Below, one piece after another: positions 1-11,366 of a stretch of DNA of 64,000 bases; within the stretch, counting starts at the first letter, position 1, and each line of letters starts with the position of its first letter. Made by a program: the position numbers and the translations under genes. The stretch spans positions 4,120,290 through 4,184,289 of the forward strand of contig OU452221.1 in assembly GCA_911728455.2 (NCBI GenBank), read 5' to 3'. A model generated the notes under the pieces. That model had not been told where the DNA came from, did not search any database, and saw nothing but the letters and a program-made list of their open reading frames with translations. Source of the stretch: Marthasterias glacialis. Its lineage: Eukaryota > Echinodermata > Asteroidea > Forcipulatida > Asteriidae.

Positions 1-359
1 CAACATTGCATTTAATTATTAATTACGCAGATGTTCGCGATGAACCAAGCGATCGTATACGACACTTGATGAGATGAGTGTTTATAATTCTGATTGACAG
101 GTTGATTGATGATGGAATTAAGAATAACGTTCCATTTACGCCAATGACGTCATCACCATGATCATCTCATTTTCACGTATGCCTGAAACAAAGCGTTGTC
201 TCATTGACTGAAATGTACGTAGTTTGTTATTGCAGGACTTGAATTTTGTGCGAGTAACTCTTCAGATACCATGTATTATAATCATCTTGTTATAATATGG
301 CTGCTGTTGACGTCTGTAAAACTCTCTTCAAGTAAAATTACAGTATCGACGATATTAAT

Positions 360-530
360 AAGGGAATAAAAGAGTGGTGACCGAAGTCTTAAACGGCCTT
401 TTAAAACCTGCAGAGGCGTGGCCGTGTGATAGAGGACCGAGCCGAAGGCGAGGTCCTTTATCACACGGCCACGATCCTGCAAGGTCTTAAACGGCCGTTT
501 AAGACCGAGTCACTACTCTTTTATTCCCTT
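360..530. mobile_element. Palindromic MITE-like element
   Basis: The sequence 'aagggaataaaagagt' opens the element and its reverse complement closes it. Both halves carry 'cttaaacggcc', and the centre is itself a hairpin built on 'cgtggccgtgtgata'. The element is non-coding and nearly self-complementary end to end, which is typical of a foldback MITE. I could not identify a clear target-site duplication. Confidence 0.75.
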
Positions 531-1506
531 CATAAATGCCCTTTTCGGTAAAAAGCGTAATAATGTAGACAAATCCGTTGAAACGTTTCTGTTTTTTTTT
601 TAAATTTATTTTTCAATTCTTGTCGCGAAGGGTCGACGCTCAACGGTTGCGCGTACGCGTGCGTATTAATAGACTTTACATTGATACCGCTCTGTATTGA
701 TTGCGCTACGCGTAAATTAGAACCTGCGTAAGCTAGTGTGCCAACACGCCTGTGGCTATAATGTGCGCAGAACGCGCCTTCACAGCTCCAGCTGTCTTTA
801 TCATCCGTTTAAAACCGGGTTTAAACAGTCATGTGACCACCTTTCAACTAATAGGAATGCCCCTATTGTCCCGAACTGACTGGGGTATTTATGAATGCGT
901 AATAGTGGTCAGTGGATGAACAAAAGAAAGTTCTTATGCATGAAAAGAAGCAGGGTGTCAGACTTCCTGTGTTGCGATTTTATTTGATGTACATAGACCT
1001 ATTATATTTTATAATCATTCAAATCAATAAACAAAGTTTTTTGTACTATTCTTTATTACTTCTTATTTTTAAGAGCAGTGATCTCAGAATTAAGAGAATG
1101 GCATTATTAATATCGGATAACATAAAATTGCCTCTTTGTTAGCAACACAATAGTAAAAAAAAATAATAATAAAAATTAGGGTGGTTAATCACTTCAAAGT
1201 AGAAAACACTTCGTAAACAAATCATTGTGTCTCTAGCCGAGTTTTATTAAAGAAAAAGTATACATACAAATTCAAATCTTGTAAGAAAAACATTAGACTT
1301 AAGCTGCATTTTCACATTCTCAGTGAGCATAACAAATTCATTATACAGTTTTACAAAAAGTTGGCGATTGTATGAGACACATTATTGTTCTCTGCTTCAT
1401 GCATCACATTTAAATGCCACAAAAAAACCATCTCAACAATATTGTATACACCTAGTGAAAAATACGTCTGTACATGTAAACATGTATTACTATCCACACA
1501 CGAATT

Positions 1507-1705
1507 CAGCGGCGTAGCCAGGATGTTTTCAATGTGGGAGGGGACACGGGGGGGGGGGGCATTGCGGAGGGGAAGGAACCATGTTTTTTAAACGATTTAC
1601 ATGTAAATGTGTAAGTGGATTGTTTTCATGGGAGAGGGCAGTTATGTGGGCACTGAGCACTTACGGGGACACGTGCCCCTAGCCCCCTTCAGCTACACAG
1701 CTGAC
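1507..1705. mobile_element. 'GGCGTAGCC' hAT-like MITE, degenerate
   Basis: The left end 'cagcggcgtagccagga' and right end 'cttcagctacacagctg' are imperfect inverted repeats. The left end matches that of the element at 62951-63391, which has a 7-bp target duplication. The inside includes G-rich 'acacggggggggggg'. This is probably a non-autonomous hAT-type element. Confidence 0.5.
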
Positions 1706-2499
1706 ACGGTTGTTCCATACCAACCATTCAGATAACGAGATAATTGATCTCAGCTTACCAAGACGACTTTATAAACCAAATAATTCAACTTGCCGTGATA
1801 TTTTTTTTTTATCTCACCAAGACTTCATAAAACCTTAAAGGTCGGCGTACTGTGATTGATTGTTCTCTTTCCCCCCCCCCCTGCCAGTTCCTTATTCACG
1901 CCTAAGTTATAACAACCACCAACCGGTTACTCATTCACAGATAAATGAATGCGAAAGGCATTTTAGAAACTGTTATCACATTCCTATCAAAAATGAATTA
2001 TGAATAATAAATGACTAACATACTTTATTGTCATGGTGGGTCCATTTATATTTCATAATTTTACCATTTTATAGAGAGAAAAAATATTTGCATGACATGT
2101 ATAGCTCCCTTTCACTCCAGCTCTGACTTTTACTCAACTTGCAAAAAATATGTTTTACAGAATATTCTTGAGTAAAATCCATAACCATGAATGGTTGAAT
2201 TTGTATACGACGAATAAACAAAGCAATGATAATGCTGCATACACAATTGGCAATTTAGGCAATAAAAAATCGGACGATTCAACATTGTATATCAATAAAA
2301 TAAATTCTAATAATACAAAATGCGTGCATTGAATTGGTTTTTAAGGAACATAGGTTATCATAAATCTGTGGAGCTATTATTATAGTTCTACATGTAGGCC
2401 TATATGCATACATAAGATATAAAAACATCATACATTTATTTTTGAAAATTTGAGAAGACATGCATGGAAGGGAAACTTACAACTGGGGAAAACCCACGC

Positions 2500-2700
2500 A
2501 ATTAGGGACTGAAATTTCCAATCCACATGACTGTAAGGTGCTGGTTTGAATTGGGATTCGAACCAGGGGCCAAGGAGGAGGTGAAATGCATGGAAGCCAG
2601 CTTGAATTCTTAGGCCTATTGAAAAGTGGTTTGCAGGAATCAGCTTTTTTTCGTAGCATATCTGGAGTCGGTGTACGCAACGGGACACTTCTGAAAAGGA
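2500..2700 (-). repeat. tRNA-derived SINE-like fragment
   Basis: Carries 'gggattcgaacc' (minus strand GGTTCGAATC, a pol III B-box) followed by 'gaggtgaaatgcatggaagc'. The same combination recurs at about 4380-4500, so this is a dispersed repeat. The 105-residue ORF across it is a repeat ORF, not a gene. Confidence 0.5.
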
Positions 2701-2920
2701 CCGCTTATATACTGGGGCGCCCGCAACGTCTCCGAAGTCTTCCATTACAATGAAATTGTTCTGCTGTGTATTCTATAAAAAGAATAAAACTAGTTTTACT
2801 TTGGCCATACGAAGGAACGTAACTGTTAAAGTGTTGGGAAATTATTAGCTCACTTCAATTCCGAAAAAAAAAATGTGGCTTATAGAAAGCTGGTGTAAAA
2901 AAACACAGGTGTCATCCACG

Positions 2921-3570
2921 TTATCCTGCATCATCTTCGTCGGTAGAAGTGCTGTTGGTGTTCGCAGACTGATCAACCTTGACAACCTCTGTTGCGCTCT
3001 CATTGTCATCGTCAATGGAACGCGGGTTTAGAGTCTCAAACTCTTCTGTCTTGTCATCACTCGTGACACCATACCCTTCTTCGTTTTCTTCAATCCCTTC
3101 TTCCTCATCAATGCCAGAAGGTTGGCTCAGCTGGGAAGGTTCAACCTCTAGTTCATTAATTATTGACAGACCATCAGACACAATGTTCGGCCGGGATGGC
3201 TGATTGGACGCGGGAAAGGACGAACATGTTGCAGAGTCTACCGGCGTAGCCACCTCTGGGATAATCTCACTTCCTTGTGGTGATTGTGAACTTCCGTCTT
3301 CCACACGAACCCCATCCCTAAGATCCATTAGGTGATCATGGATGAACTTAAGGTCGTCATAGTGCGGAGGGGGTGTCAGGGCGTCTTCACCCTGTAGGGT
3401 CCAGTCAGGGTTATCGTCGAAGCCGGAGATGGTGATTTGATTAGAGTACACGGCCTGCTCGTAGCAAGGCGGATCGTCGTGCAAAGGGATGCCGTCATCT
3501 ACGTCCTGCCGTCCGCCCTGGTTATTCCCTTGAACCTGCCGTAGTCGCCGTCTTGCCTTCGACTTTCTCA
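2921..3570 (-). CDS. EGF/PPxY gene exon 4: cytoplasmic tail and stop
   Basis: 650 nt: 215 complete codons and a TAA stop at 2923-2921. Starts right after acceptor 'tacccaacag'. Encodes the basic stop-transfer, two PPxY motifs, and a long acidic region ending in 'STDEDDAG'. Both PPxY motifs lie in the first third of the tail, within about 70 residues of the membrane. An ORF on the opposite strand of this exon is a shadow. Confidence 0.85.
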
Positions 3571-6500
3571 CTGTTGGGTAAAACAAAACAACACTTAAAC
3601 ACAAAATCATGGTTTTCACGGCAACACATCTTTGTACTATCATTTGTACTATAAAGATGTTACTGTTATTTATTATAACACCTCTTCCTTTGATTCTATC
3701 TGTTGATTGGCCGAACGTGCGTCACGTGGTGTTGTGTATTTTTACTATCACACTGCACACCGACCAAAAGAACTATAAAATGGTACTATCCAACGACAAC
3801 CTCGAACCCGGTGAAACGATCAAATAATACGTGCATTTGAATACGATATGAGAACGAAGGCAGTGTGGTACCCCTGTTTCTTTTTGTCAAGATTTCCTGT
3901 CAGATTTTATAGAGTTGTTTGAAGACTGATATACGCACAGTTGTTTAACGAATATTACCACAAAATGGATGAAATTGAGGTATTATAAAACAAATATTGA
4001 CTGCTTTATATCGTGGCGTAGTAAAACTAGTCACTCTCGGTGATCCCCGGAGCCGCCTATCTTCCCTCGGCTCCGCCTCGGGAAGATAGGCTGCTCCGGG
4101 GATCACCTCGAGTGACTAGTTTTACTACGCCACTCAAAGCAGTCAATATTTGTATACTGAAACACGCGATCGTACGTACACTTGTTTTTATTCTAATTTA
4201 TGTTAAACCATTTTGGAAGTGAAAACTCAAAGGCAACTCGCAATGTAAAGACATGGGGGTTGCGAGATGCATGTAGGCCTACCTACGGAAGACGATGACA
4301 ATTTCCTGTTTTAGATGTGGGCCGAGGAAAACCCCACGCAAACAGATATTGGGCTGAAAACCCCAAACTAATGCGAAGCTTCTTCCGAAGTAGGATTTGA
4401 ACCGAGGTAGGATTCGAACTGAGGTAGGATTCGAACCGAGGTAGGATTCGAACCGAGGTCCACAGAGGTGAAATGAATGGAAGCGAGCGTGTGCCCGGAA
4501 GAAGGGTGTAAATCCCAATCAAGTCAGTTTTTCTTTGTTCACCCTAAATTTGATTTAAAAAAAAAAAGCCCATTCAGTTTCCTGTTTCCCTTCTGGTTTA
4601 TTTACTTGATATTTTATTTTTTGTTACAGTTACTTTGGTACATACGGTTGTAATTTTTAAGCTCCCTTTTGCTTTTGTATAGATACCGACCGTACTAGGA
4701 ATAAATTAAACTAGAAATTTAGAGTTTGTGGACAAACTCACGGTGTTCGGCTTGAACGTGATAAATTAAATGTAAATTTCATTGCCATTTTTACCGGGCA
4801 ACGAAATAATTGAGGGTGCACAGCCGCTTTTCTGAGCAAACTTACGGCCGTTTTGACCTCAATGGGGACGCTGTTGTACATATCTCTATGGGGCTCGCGA
4901 CACATAAGGTCTGAGATTGTTCTGCTGATGTGCATTAAACTTCTTAAAATTAGACGATAAATTCTTCGTGTGCCCGGCAAAAGGGCGTAAGGCCTTACGC
5001 CTTTTTGCCGGGAACATAAGGTAGTTTGTCCCAGTAACATAAGGATGTACCAGTAAGCAACAAAATGGCTCCTGACATGAAAAATATATCATTTTTGTTA
5101 GTTTTTTTGTCATAAAATTACCCTGAAGAATTCCCCACGCAGAATTTAACATTTCTAGAATGACTTTTGCATGGAAACATGTTTACCAAACTTTCCCGCT
5201 CATAATTTTTGAAACACAAATTTTAACATAAATTTCTTACGTCCTTTTGCTGGGCACACGACAAATTGGAACTTTCTCTTCCACATAATATACCTTTGAT
5301 AACTATCATGTAATTGTTTGCTAATTTCAATTATTTTGTTACCTCTTTTAAACGTTGGTTAGATTGAAGATGAGGTTCACATAACTAATGGTATAGAGAT
5401 GGTCATGGTGGAAAACTTTCCATGAAATATTTTTGCTTGAGATGCTTTAACTTTTGAGAAATGAGTAAAGGCAACTCGTTTTGATCTCGCGAGTCCAAAA
5501 CCATGACGTCTGAAAACAGTTAAAACATTGATTTTTCCCCCCACTATTTTCTCGTGACTCCAATGACTGATTGGGTTTAAACTTTTTCAGGTTTGTCACT
5601 TCATGTGTATGTTGGGTCACATCAAAGTGTGGTTACTGGCCCCTGACAATCACCGATGTTGTCCGAATTCATTATTTAACCCTGGTGTCAGCCTGGAGGT
5701 TAAAAAATAATCCAATGGTTACCAAATATGGTCATAATTTTTTTTTAATGGGCCAATAAGGCCAAGATTCCATGTGAACCTCACCCTTGGTATACCCCAC
5801 AAGCCTGTAGACTCCCATTGGCCAGACCCTAACCACTGCGGAGTAAGGAGTGTTGAAAGACAGCAGCCACCTGTCTCAGTGTAGTAATTGATTGACCCTG
5901 TGCCAAGTATTCCCTTGGCACAGGGCGGTATGCACTTTGTGAAAACAACTTGCGCCGCACACTGGTCCTAAATAACACAAGTCTAAGTCTTGACTGGCAC
6001 TCCAATTCACCCCCACAGTGATTTATAATGGTTTTGGGCTTGCAGGGTGGGTTATTGACCTTAAAGACAGGGTGGACGATTTTTTAACCTCCTGGATCCA
6101 GCTAAGTTGTTGATTAATGTGGACGCTCCGATGACTAACTTACGAGAACTACAGCCGTAACAACATACAATAGTCCACGTGATCAGCGGAAGTATGCATA
6201 CAAACGCAAGAACAGCCACATTTGTAGGATTATCTGTAAAAAAAAAAAAAACCACAAACAACATTTTCATTTTATAGCATCAGTCTGAAAGTTTACTGAT
6301 TATAAAGTTCATACCAATACCAGTCTTCCATAGAAACAGTTCTGTCTGAAATACTGTCAGAGTCGAGAAAGTCGAGGGAATATAGAATTTTACCATAATT
6401 TCCTGTACACGTTATACTTCTTAGTTATCTTTAACAGCAATACGTGATGACATGTTGTACATAAACTTGTAGGATATATAAATCCGTAGGAACTTTGCTT

Positions 6501-7798
6501 TACTCCACAGCAACAGAGACACAGCCAAAAGTGGCATCGAGATCATCCTACACTTACCTGAATCTGAACATGTGTTTCCAGATTTACCTGACGTACACAC
6601 ACACCTGTCTGCGACACATTCGCTGTCGTTCGGGCACGGAAAAAAGGTGCCGTTCCAGCCGCATACACCTGAAATCATAAAATAATCCATGACAGAACAG
6701 ACGTGTTTTTTATGGGTCAGCGTGTTCGACAATAATGTCCGACATAATACATAGGTATCATTCACTGTGTCTGACAAGCCATTAGGTCGGCCAAACTACC
6801 AGGTCCAACAAGTGTCCAACACAATTTCAGGTTCGACACCCTGTGTTCGACAAACCATTATGTCCGATCCACTTTGTCCGACAAACTGTTAGGTCCAACT
6901 TAGTGTCTAACAAAACAAGGTCCAACAAAGTGTCTAACAAAACATAAGGTTCGACACACCGTGTTCGAAAAATCATTTTCTGACCCCTTGTTTCGACATA
7001 CCTAGTCAGGATAGTCAACGTTGGACATAAACAAACCACCTATACATTTCACTCATAAAAAGCTCAACACTTGGAACAATGCCAAATCCGACGTACATGC
7101 GCTTTGTCACGAATTTTGACCAAAAATAGTACCTTACCAAAAAAGAATGTAATGCTTGTTTTTTATAACAACTGAAAAAGTGGCAGTTGCAATACAGTAT
7201 ATTTTACCCAAATGCAAGTAACATTTTGGTAAATAAAATACTATTTTTTTTTCAGTATTGCTGTTTGAGTTGGTAGCTAACACGCTGATTATCGACCTTT
7301 AAAAAGAAAATTCAAGCAGACATTTCATCGCGCGGGCGAAATTCTCGTGTCAAAAGGACCTGAAATGGCGTTTCGCGATTTGTTAAGACGCCAACATGGA
7401 TTGATTTTCAACATCTGGACACTTTGTAATAGTTCAAAGTGTCTGTTCCTGTCTGTATACACTCTGTCAACATTCCTGGGCAGGTAAATATATAATTTGA
7501 CCTATATTAAGGGAGATCAAGTGGCAGTCGGATACGGCATTTTGCCACAAGGGAAAAGATGACAGTGGAGTTGGTCATGGTACACACACTACTGACGACC
7601 GTCCACCTTCCCCCTTGTTCCACCCAAACGGGTGTGTACAAACATGGTCCCATTCCTCCATGGTACGGCAATACTTCCGCATTGGTCAGAAAAGGTGCAT
7701 GTAAATGTTACTCAATAGTTTTTACCTGCAAAAGATGAGTGGGTGTGCACGAGCAACAGAACGACATGCCAGTGTAGTTTCTCTCCGTACGATCCCAT
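2921..7798 (-). CDS. Small EGF-like, single-pass membrane protein with PPxY tail (gene span)
   Basis: Four exons (7798-7726, 6668-6558, 6233-6144, 3570-2921) join in frame; all three introns are phase 1 and GT-AG. The product is 307 residues: signal peptide 1-24; an EGF-like module about 26-61 with six cysteines (27, 36, 42, 47, 49, 58) and an N-glycosylation sequon at Asn30; one transmembrane helix about 66-88 ending in a Cys-Cys cluster; a basic stop-transfer 'RKSKARRRLR'; then an acidic, Ser/Thr-rich cytoplasmic tail. The tail holds PPCY (125-128) and PPHY (159-162), motifs that bind WW domains such as those of Nedd4-type ubiquitin ligases. The Cys3-Cys4 gap of four residues is too short for an ErbB-ligand EGF fold. 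I do not recognise the family; recruitment of HECT ligases to the plasma membrane is an inference from the motifs. Confidence 0.8.
3991..4152. mobile_element. Near-perfect palindromic element
   Basis: The arms begin 'caaatattgactgcttta' and end with its reverse complement. Each arm continues through 'ggcgtagtaaaactagtcac' and 'ggtgatccccgg' to a central 'cctatcttccc' hairpin. It would form a ~75-bp stem. No coding content. Confidence 0.8.
4370..4560 (-). repeat. SINE-like fragment with tandem B-box
   Basis: Four tandem copies of an ~18-bp unit containing 'taggattcgaac' (minus strand GTTCGAATCCTA) are followed by 'gaggtgaaatgaatggaagc'. The right end carries 'gtcagtttttctttgtt', which recurs next to the tRNA-like head at 50283. 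This links the two as one SINE family. Confidence 0.55.
4717..4760. repeat. 5' fragment of the 17-20 kb CRE/ETS repeat
   Basis: 'agagtttgtggacaaactc' followed by 'acggtgttcggctt' matches the start of the repeat units at 17060 and 18301. This is an isolated, truncated copy. Confidence 0.7.
4964..5270. mobile_element. Inverted-repeat element (MITE-like)
   Basis: The left end 'cgtgtgcccggcaaaagg' and right end 'ccttttgctgggcacacg' are inverted repeats. An inner copy 'gccttacgcctttttgccggg' (truncated form near 4990-5012) makes a second hairpin at the left end. Confidence 0.65.
6144..6233 (-). CDS. EGF/PPxY gene exon 3: transmembrane helix
   Basis: 90 nt, phase 1-1. It encodes a juxtamembrane 'NPTN' followed by about 23 hydrophobic residues including 'VAVLAFVCILPLITW' and the membrane-exit cysteines 'VCCYGC', possible palmitoylation sites. 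The acceptor follows a T-rich tract and the donor is CTC|GTAAGT. Confidence 0.85.
6558..6668 (-). CDS. EGF/PPxY gene exon 2: EGF-like module
   Basis: A symmetrical phase 1-1 exon of 111 nt, the usual form of a mobile EGF module. Six cysteines have spacing C-8-C-5-C-4-C-1-C-8-C. The acceptor is 'gatttcag' and the donor CAG|GTAAGT. Sequon NGT is between the first two cysteines. Confidence 0.85.
6780..7030. repeat. Degenerate 'gtccaacaaagtgt' tandem repeat
   Basis: Short variants of 'ggtccaacaaagtgtc', 'ggttcgacaca' and 'gtgttcgacaaacca' alternate through intron 1 of the EGF/PPxY gene. The same pattern recurs at 8345-8440. It may be decayed tandem array or MITE-internal sequence. Confidence 0.5.
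7726..7798 (-). CDS. EGF/PPxY gene exon 1: start codon and signal peptide
   Basis: ATG at 7798-7796 opens 24 codons with a hydrophobic core 'VVLLLV' and a small-residue end 'SSFA' before Gly25. The donor GCAG|GTAAAA gives a phase 1 exit that fits the next exon. The short core makes the signal peptide weaker than average. An extra upstream or intervening exon cannot be excluded. Confidence 0.7.
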
Positions 7799-9487
7799 GA
7801 TCCAAACATAGTCACAGTTTGAAACTTGAAGAGAACATTTATACTATACAGACGAAAGTCTTAGAAGTAAACATTAACTATACACCAGACATAACCACTA
7901 CAGCAACTAGACTTCAATGGGTGTTCAGTACTTTATTTGTGTTTACATAAAACCGTCGCGGGTTACACATAACGCACGTAGGTCTGTCTCAGAGAAATTC
8001 AACAAAAGGCTCAGCGGTGACAATGCATATCTTTTGTAAAGGTCCAGTACACAACTACAAACACACTATTGGGATTTCTTGTTTGGGGAACGTTCGGGAC
8101 CATTTCAAAAGTCCTATGAAGCAGTATTTTTTCACATTGCATTTTGGGGGCTTAATATAGGATTTGGTAATAATCAAACATAAAACTTAACATTTTTATG
8201 GGAGTATTATGAGGTATGACCTTTAAATATCCCTCAAAATTTGTATTATCCATTTTAATATCGCCTGTTGGCGCACTTTTGTGATAGACATAGCCAGCGA
8301 ATGACCATGCACACGCGCAATCTATACACATTGACGTCATTTTCCAAATTGTTATGTCCGACCCACGGTGTCCAATACACTATTAGGTCCAACACAGTGT
8401 CCAATAAAACATTAGGTTCGATACACCGTGTTCCAAAAACCATATGACCAGAAGAGTGTCATATTTCCCCGAAGCCGAAGGCCGAGGACAGGACCCTCTT
8501 CTGGTCACTCAGGGCCCGGGGGGGGGGGGGGGGGTAGACGTGCACTAGTGACCGAGTTATTCCAGTCCGAAATGTGTTCTAGGACACACCTCAGTCGACA
8601 ATGATTATGAAGAAGAAACACATTAAGAAAAGAGCAAATTTTCAACCATGAGAGATTTCACATTTGAAGGGACGCTTTTAAATTCCCGAGATCCAGTTCT
8701 TTTTAGTTGCGGTTCACTGCTAACACCAATAAAATACATCCATCACAATTGGTCATTATCCATTTCGATGTCGCCTGGTGGCGCGCTTGTGTGACGATGC
8801 ACAGGCACAATGCAACCAGCAATAATTTATTGACATTCATAATAACAAAAGCCAAATATCAAAAGATCTGTCCAAAGAAACTAAGCATATACCATGCCCG
8901 ATATGTGGCAGAGGAAGCCCCCCAAATGTTCTCATTCTCTAACACACTCTTCCCCTCTTGTACAGAAGCACCCCCCTAAAATCCTCAAAAGAATTCCAGA
9001 GATTTCCAGAACACAATAAAGACACAATAGGAGGTGGGGTACCTCCTGCCACATAATCGGGCACCAAATGAAGTTACATGATGTTGCATGTTGTATTATA
9101 TCCACTCACACCGACCGGCGGCCTGGTCCTATGTCTCCTATCGAAATCTTGCCCCCTGTCAGCCTCTGGACCCCGTGAAATTTGCTTTAATCAGGCATAT
9201 TCAACTGAAATTTGTCCCTCTCCCATTGACCGTGTAAAACAAAGTAACCTAACAAGTTTAATGAAATTTTTTACCCTGTGCTCATCAGTCACATAAACGG
9301 CAAACGCGGTGGATCATCAAATTAATACAATACACATTTTTTTCTATACGGGTAGAAGCTTAACCCAGACCTAAAGACGGTTCTAAAGCCGTAGGCAGAG
9401 TCATACAAACTTATAAAAAAAAAACACTTCTTGAATACATAATGGTATTTGGTGCAGTTGATATCAAAATGTGCATTTGTAAATATT

Positions 9488-9521
<34 letters not shown>

Positions 9522-9614
9522 GGGGAGGGGTTTAGAATGAGTAATCTTGTATCATCATATCTAGAGCTTTGTTTTGTAAAGTTGACGTTGCTATATGCCT
9601 TTGTCTCCCTTATA

Positions 9615-9855
9615 CTCTCTCAATGTAAAAGAGTGAAAGTTTCACTCGCTTGCCAGAGTGGTGTCAGTTTGGCTCTTTTGAGAGTGAAACTCACTCTTCA
9701 CCACCCTTTTTTGAGAGAAGGTGGAGTGAATTTCACTCTGAATCTAGTGAAAATACATGTTTTTCACTCTAAAAAGAGTTGTCCGCCAGTGGCTCCTTGC
9801 AAGAGTGGTGGAGCGGACAAAAAGAGTGGTGTTTCACTCTTTTACATTGAGAGAC
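9615..9855. mobile_element. TA-flanked MITE, copy 1
   Basis: Terminal inverted repeats contain 'ctctcaatgtaaaagagtg' and its reverse complement. TA dinucleotides directly flank both ends (9613-9614 and 9856-9857), the target duplication of Tc1/mariner-type elements. A second copy lies in SUR intron 2 at 24471-24690. Confidence 0.8.
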
Positions 9856-9918
9856 TAGGGGAAAGTAAAACAGTGATTATTATAACAAAAAAAACCCCAA
9901 TAATAATAATACTATATT

Positions 9919-10235
9919 TCGTCACCGTTTTCACGAACAGCCACTTATCTTTAAATCCCATGTTGAAAGAGGCGATTTTTCGTTTTCACGAACAGCCACT
10001 TATCTTTAATTAATATTTAATCATATTTTAGCATTTCTCTAAATAAAAAAATACGATTCTATAGTTACGATTATGTGCTTGAGTATCGTTTTACATCGCA
10101 TTATTGAAAAATAGTACTTATTTTAACCTGTGGAATGACGTTTTAAACGCAAACAAAACTTCAACGTTGATAAACTCAAAAACGAATATTCTCGCGCACG
10201 TAAAGATAAGTGGCTGTTCGTGAAAACGGTGACGA
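9919..10235. mobile_element. Inverted-repeat MITE with duplicated left end
   Basis: The left terminus runs through 'tcgtcaccgttttcacgaac' into 'agccacttatcttta', and its reverse complement closes the element at 10235. Most of that left terminus is repeated a second time about 50 bp further in (9982-10008). Confidence 0.75.
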
Positions 10236-10266
10236 TTTATGCACTTTTTAAACCACTGAGTTGGTC

Positions 10267-10619
10267 CCTTAAAGCCCCAGCTCAACATTGGTAAGAAGAA
10301 AAACATATATGTTCACAGATTTAAATATACCTAATACATGGTATGAAGATGATGATGGTAGAAAACATTTCTTGAAATAGTTCTGCCTGAAGTGTTATCG
10401 TTTTTTTAAATAATAAATGAAATAAGATCCGAAATTAGTTTTCGTCTCAGTGAGACGAGGACGAAAACTGCTGAATACATTTTTACCGTTGTCTCGCAGA
10501 TGAAACAACGAAATGGGCCGACGTTTTCACAGGTTGGTTTTGTTACATATATCTTGATTTGTGCAAAGAATGGAAGCATTCACAGACACTTTACCAATGT
10601 TGAGCTGAGGCTTTAAAGC
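10267..10619. mobile_element. Inverted-repeat MITE, full copy
   Basis: Termini are variants of 'cttaaagccccagctcaaca' and its reverse complement. An internal mini-palindrome 'gttttcgtctcagtgagacg' is present. A half copy of the same element lies in SUR intron 10 at about 32840-33062. Confidence 0.75.
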
Positions 10620-11366
10620 GCTTTACAATTATTAGTAGGTCTACCCCTATTCATCAGGCCCTAAACATTCCTATACCATATCGACTCCTCAGGAGCATGC
10701 AGCACTGGCAGTCAAATGGGCGCACAGGTTGCTTATTTTTCACATCAACAATTTCCTACCCTCAAATTGTACACAATATTTACTTCTAGACTTTTAGAAG
10801 AAATAATAGCGAAGTGTCTTGCTCAAGAACGCAAGTGTTAAAACAGCGGCCAGCCACTAACCATAGTCGGTGCATATACCATCCCGGGGTGCCCCCAAAA
10901 TCTCCCCAGGTTATTTATTAATAATTTGTAAACCTTTAGTCGTGACAATCAAGAAAGTTTCTTGTCTGGACGGCTGTCATGAAAGAAAGCTCTGTGAATC
11001 AATCTAAATTTAGAATAGCTTGACAAAAATTGTATTCAAACAAATTGTATTTCAAAGAAATACATAAAATATGTGGTTGTATTTTGTTATATTATTTCAA
11101 ACGGATGAGTGTGACTCTTCTGGGGGTGCGAATCCACAGATCGGCATATTTTATATTTCCTTTTGCTTATTAAACAAACCACGTTAAAATATTATATATA
11201 TATTATTTGTTAAAGCGATTAAAAGAGAACAGGTGATGGCGGCGACCCCAGGAATCCGGCCCCATTACAATCTGAGGACGAGGTGGCCGCGGACGCAAGT
11301 CCATGCCGAACGATGAGGAGGAGGATGAACCCGTTCCGTTTGGTTGGTTGTTTTCAAAAATAATGT

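Larger units (their letters stand above)
1..2920. other. Non-coding stretch at the left edge
   Basis: I see no coding sequence here. It contains a palindromic element at 360-530, a 'GGCGTAGCC' element at about 1507-1705, a 10-base C run near 1872-1881, and a SINE-like fragment around 2500-2700. Short ORFs in this stretch are AT-rich and lack splice context. The part just below 2921 is probably the 3' UTR of the minus-strand EGF/PPxY gene; a possible minus-strand AATAAA lies at 2440-2435. Confidence 0.5.
3571..6143. other. Intron 3 of the EGF/PPxY gene
   Basis: Holds a near-perfect palindrome at 3991-4152, a SINE-like fragment around 4370-4560, a 5' fragment of the 17-20 kb repeat at 4717-4760, and an inverted-repeat element at 4964-5270. 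I see no further exon of this gene and no independent gene. Confidence 0.5.
7799..11366. other. Intergenic region between two minus-strand genes
   Basis: I see no gene. The promoter of the EGF/PPxY gene should lie just above 7799, but I cannot point to a core element. The stretch holds the repeat at 8345-8440, a G run near 8518-8534, a T run at about 9489-9519 and three different inverted-repeat elements in tandem (9615-9855, 9919-10235, 10267-10619). The 175-residue ORF at 9486-10013 runs through these elements and is not a gene. Confidence 0.5.

Noticed and set aside
2428..2745. 105-residue minus-strand ORF
   Set aside because: It shares sequence with another repeat copy at 4380-4500 and has no splice context.
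9486..10013. 175-residue plus-strand ORF
   Set aside because: It starts in a T run (poly-Phe) and runs through two different MITEs, including their inverted repeats.
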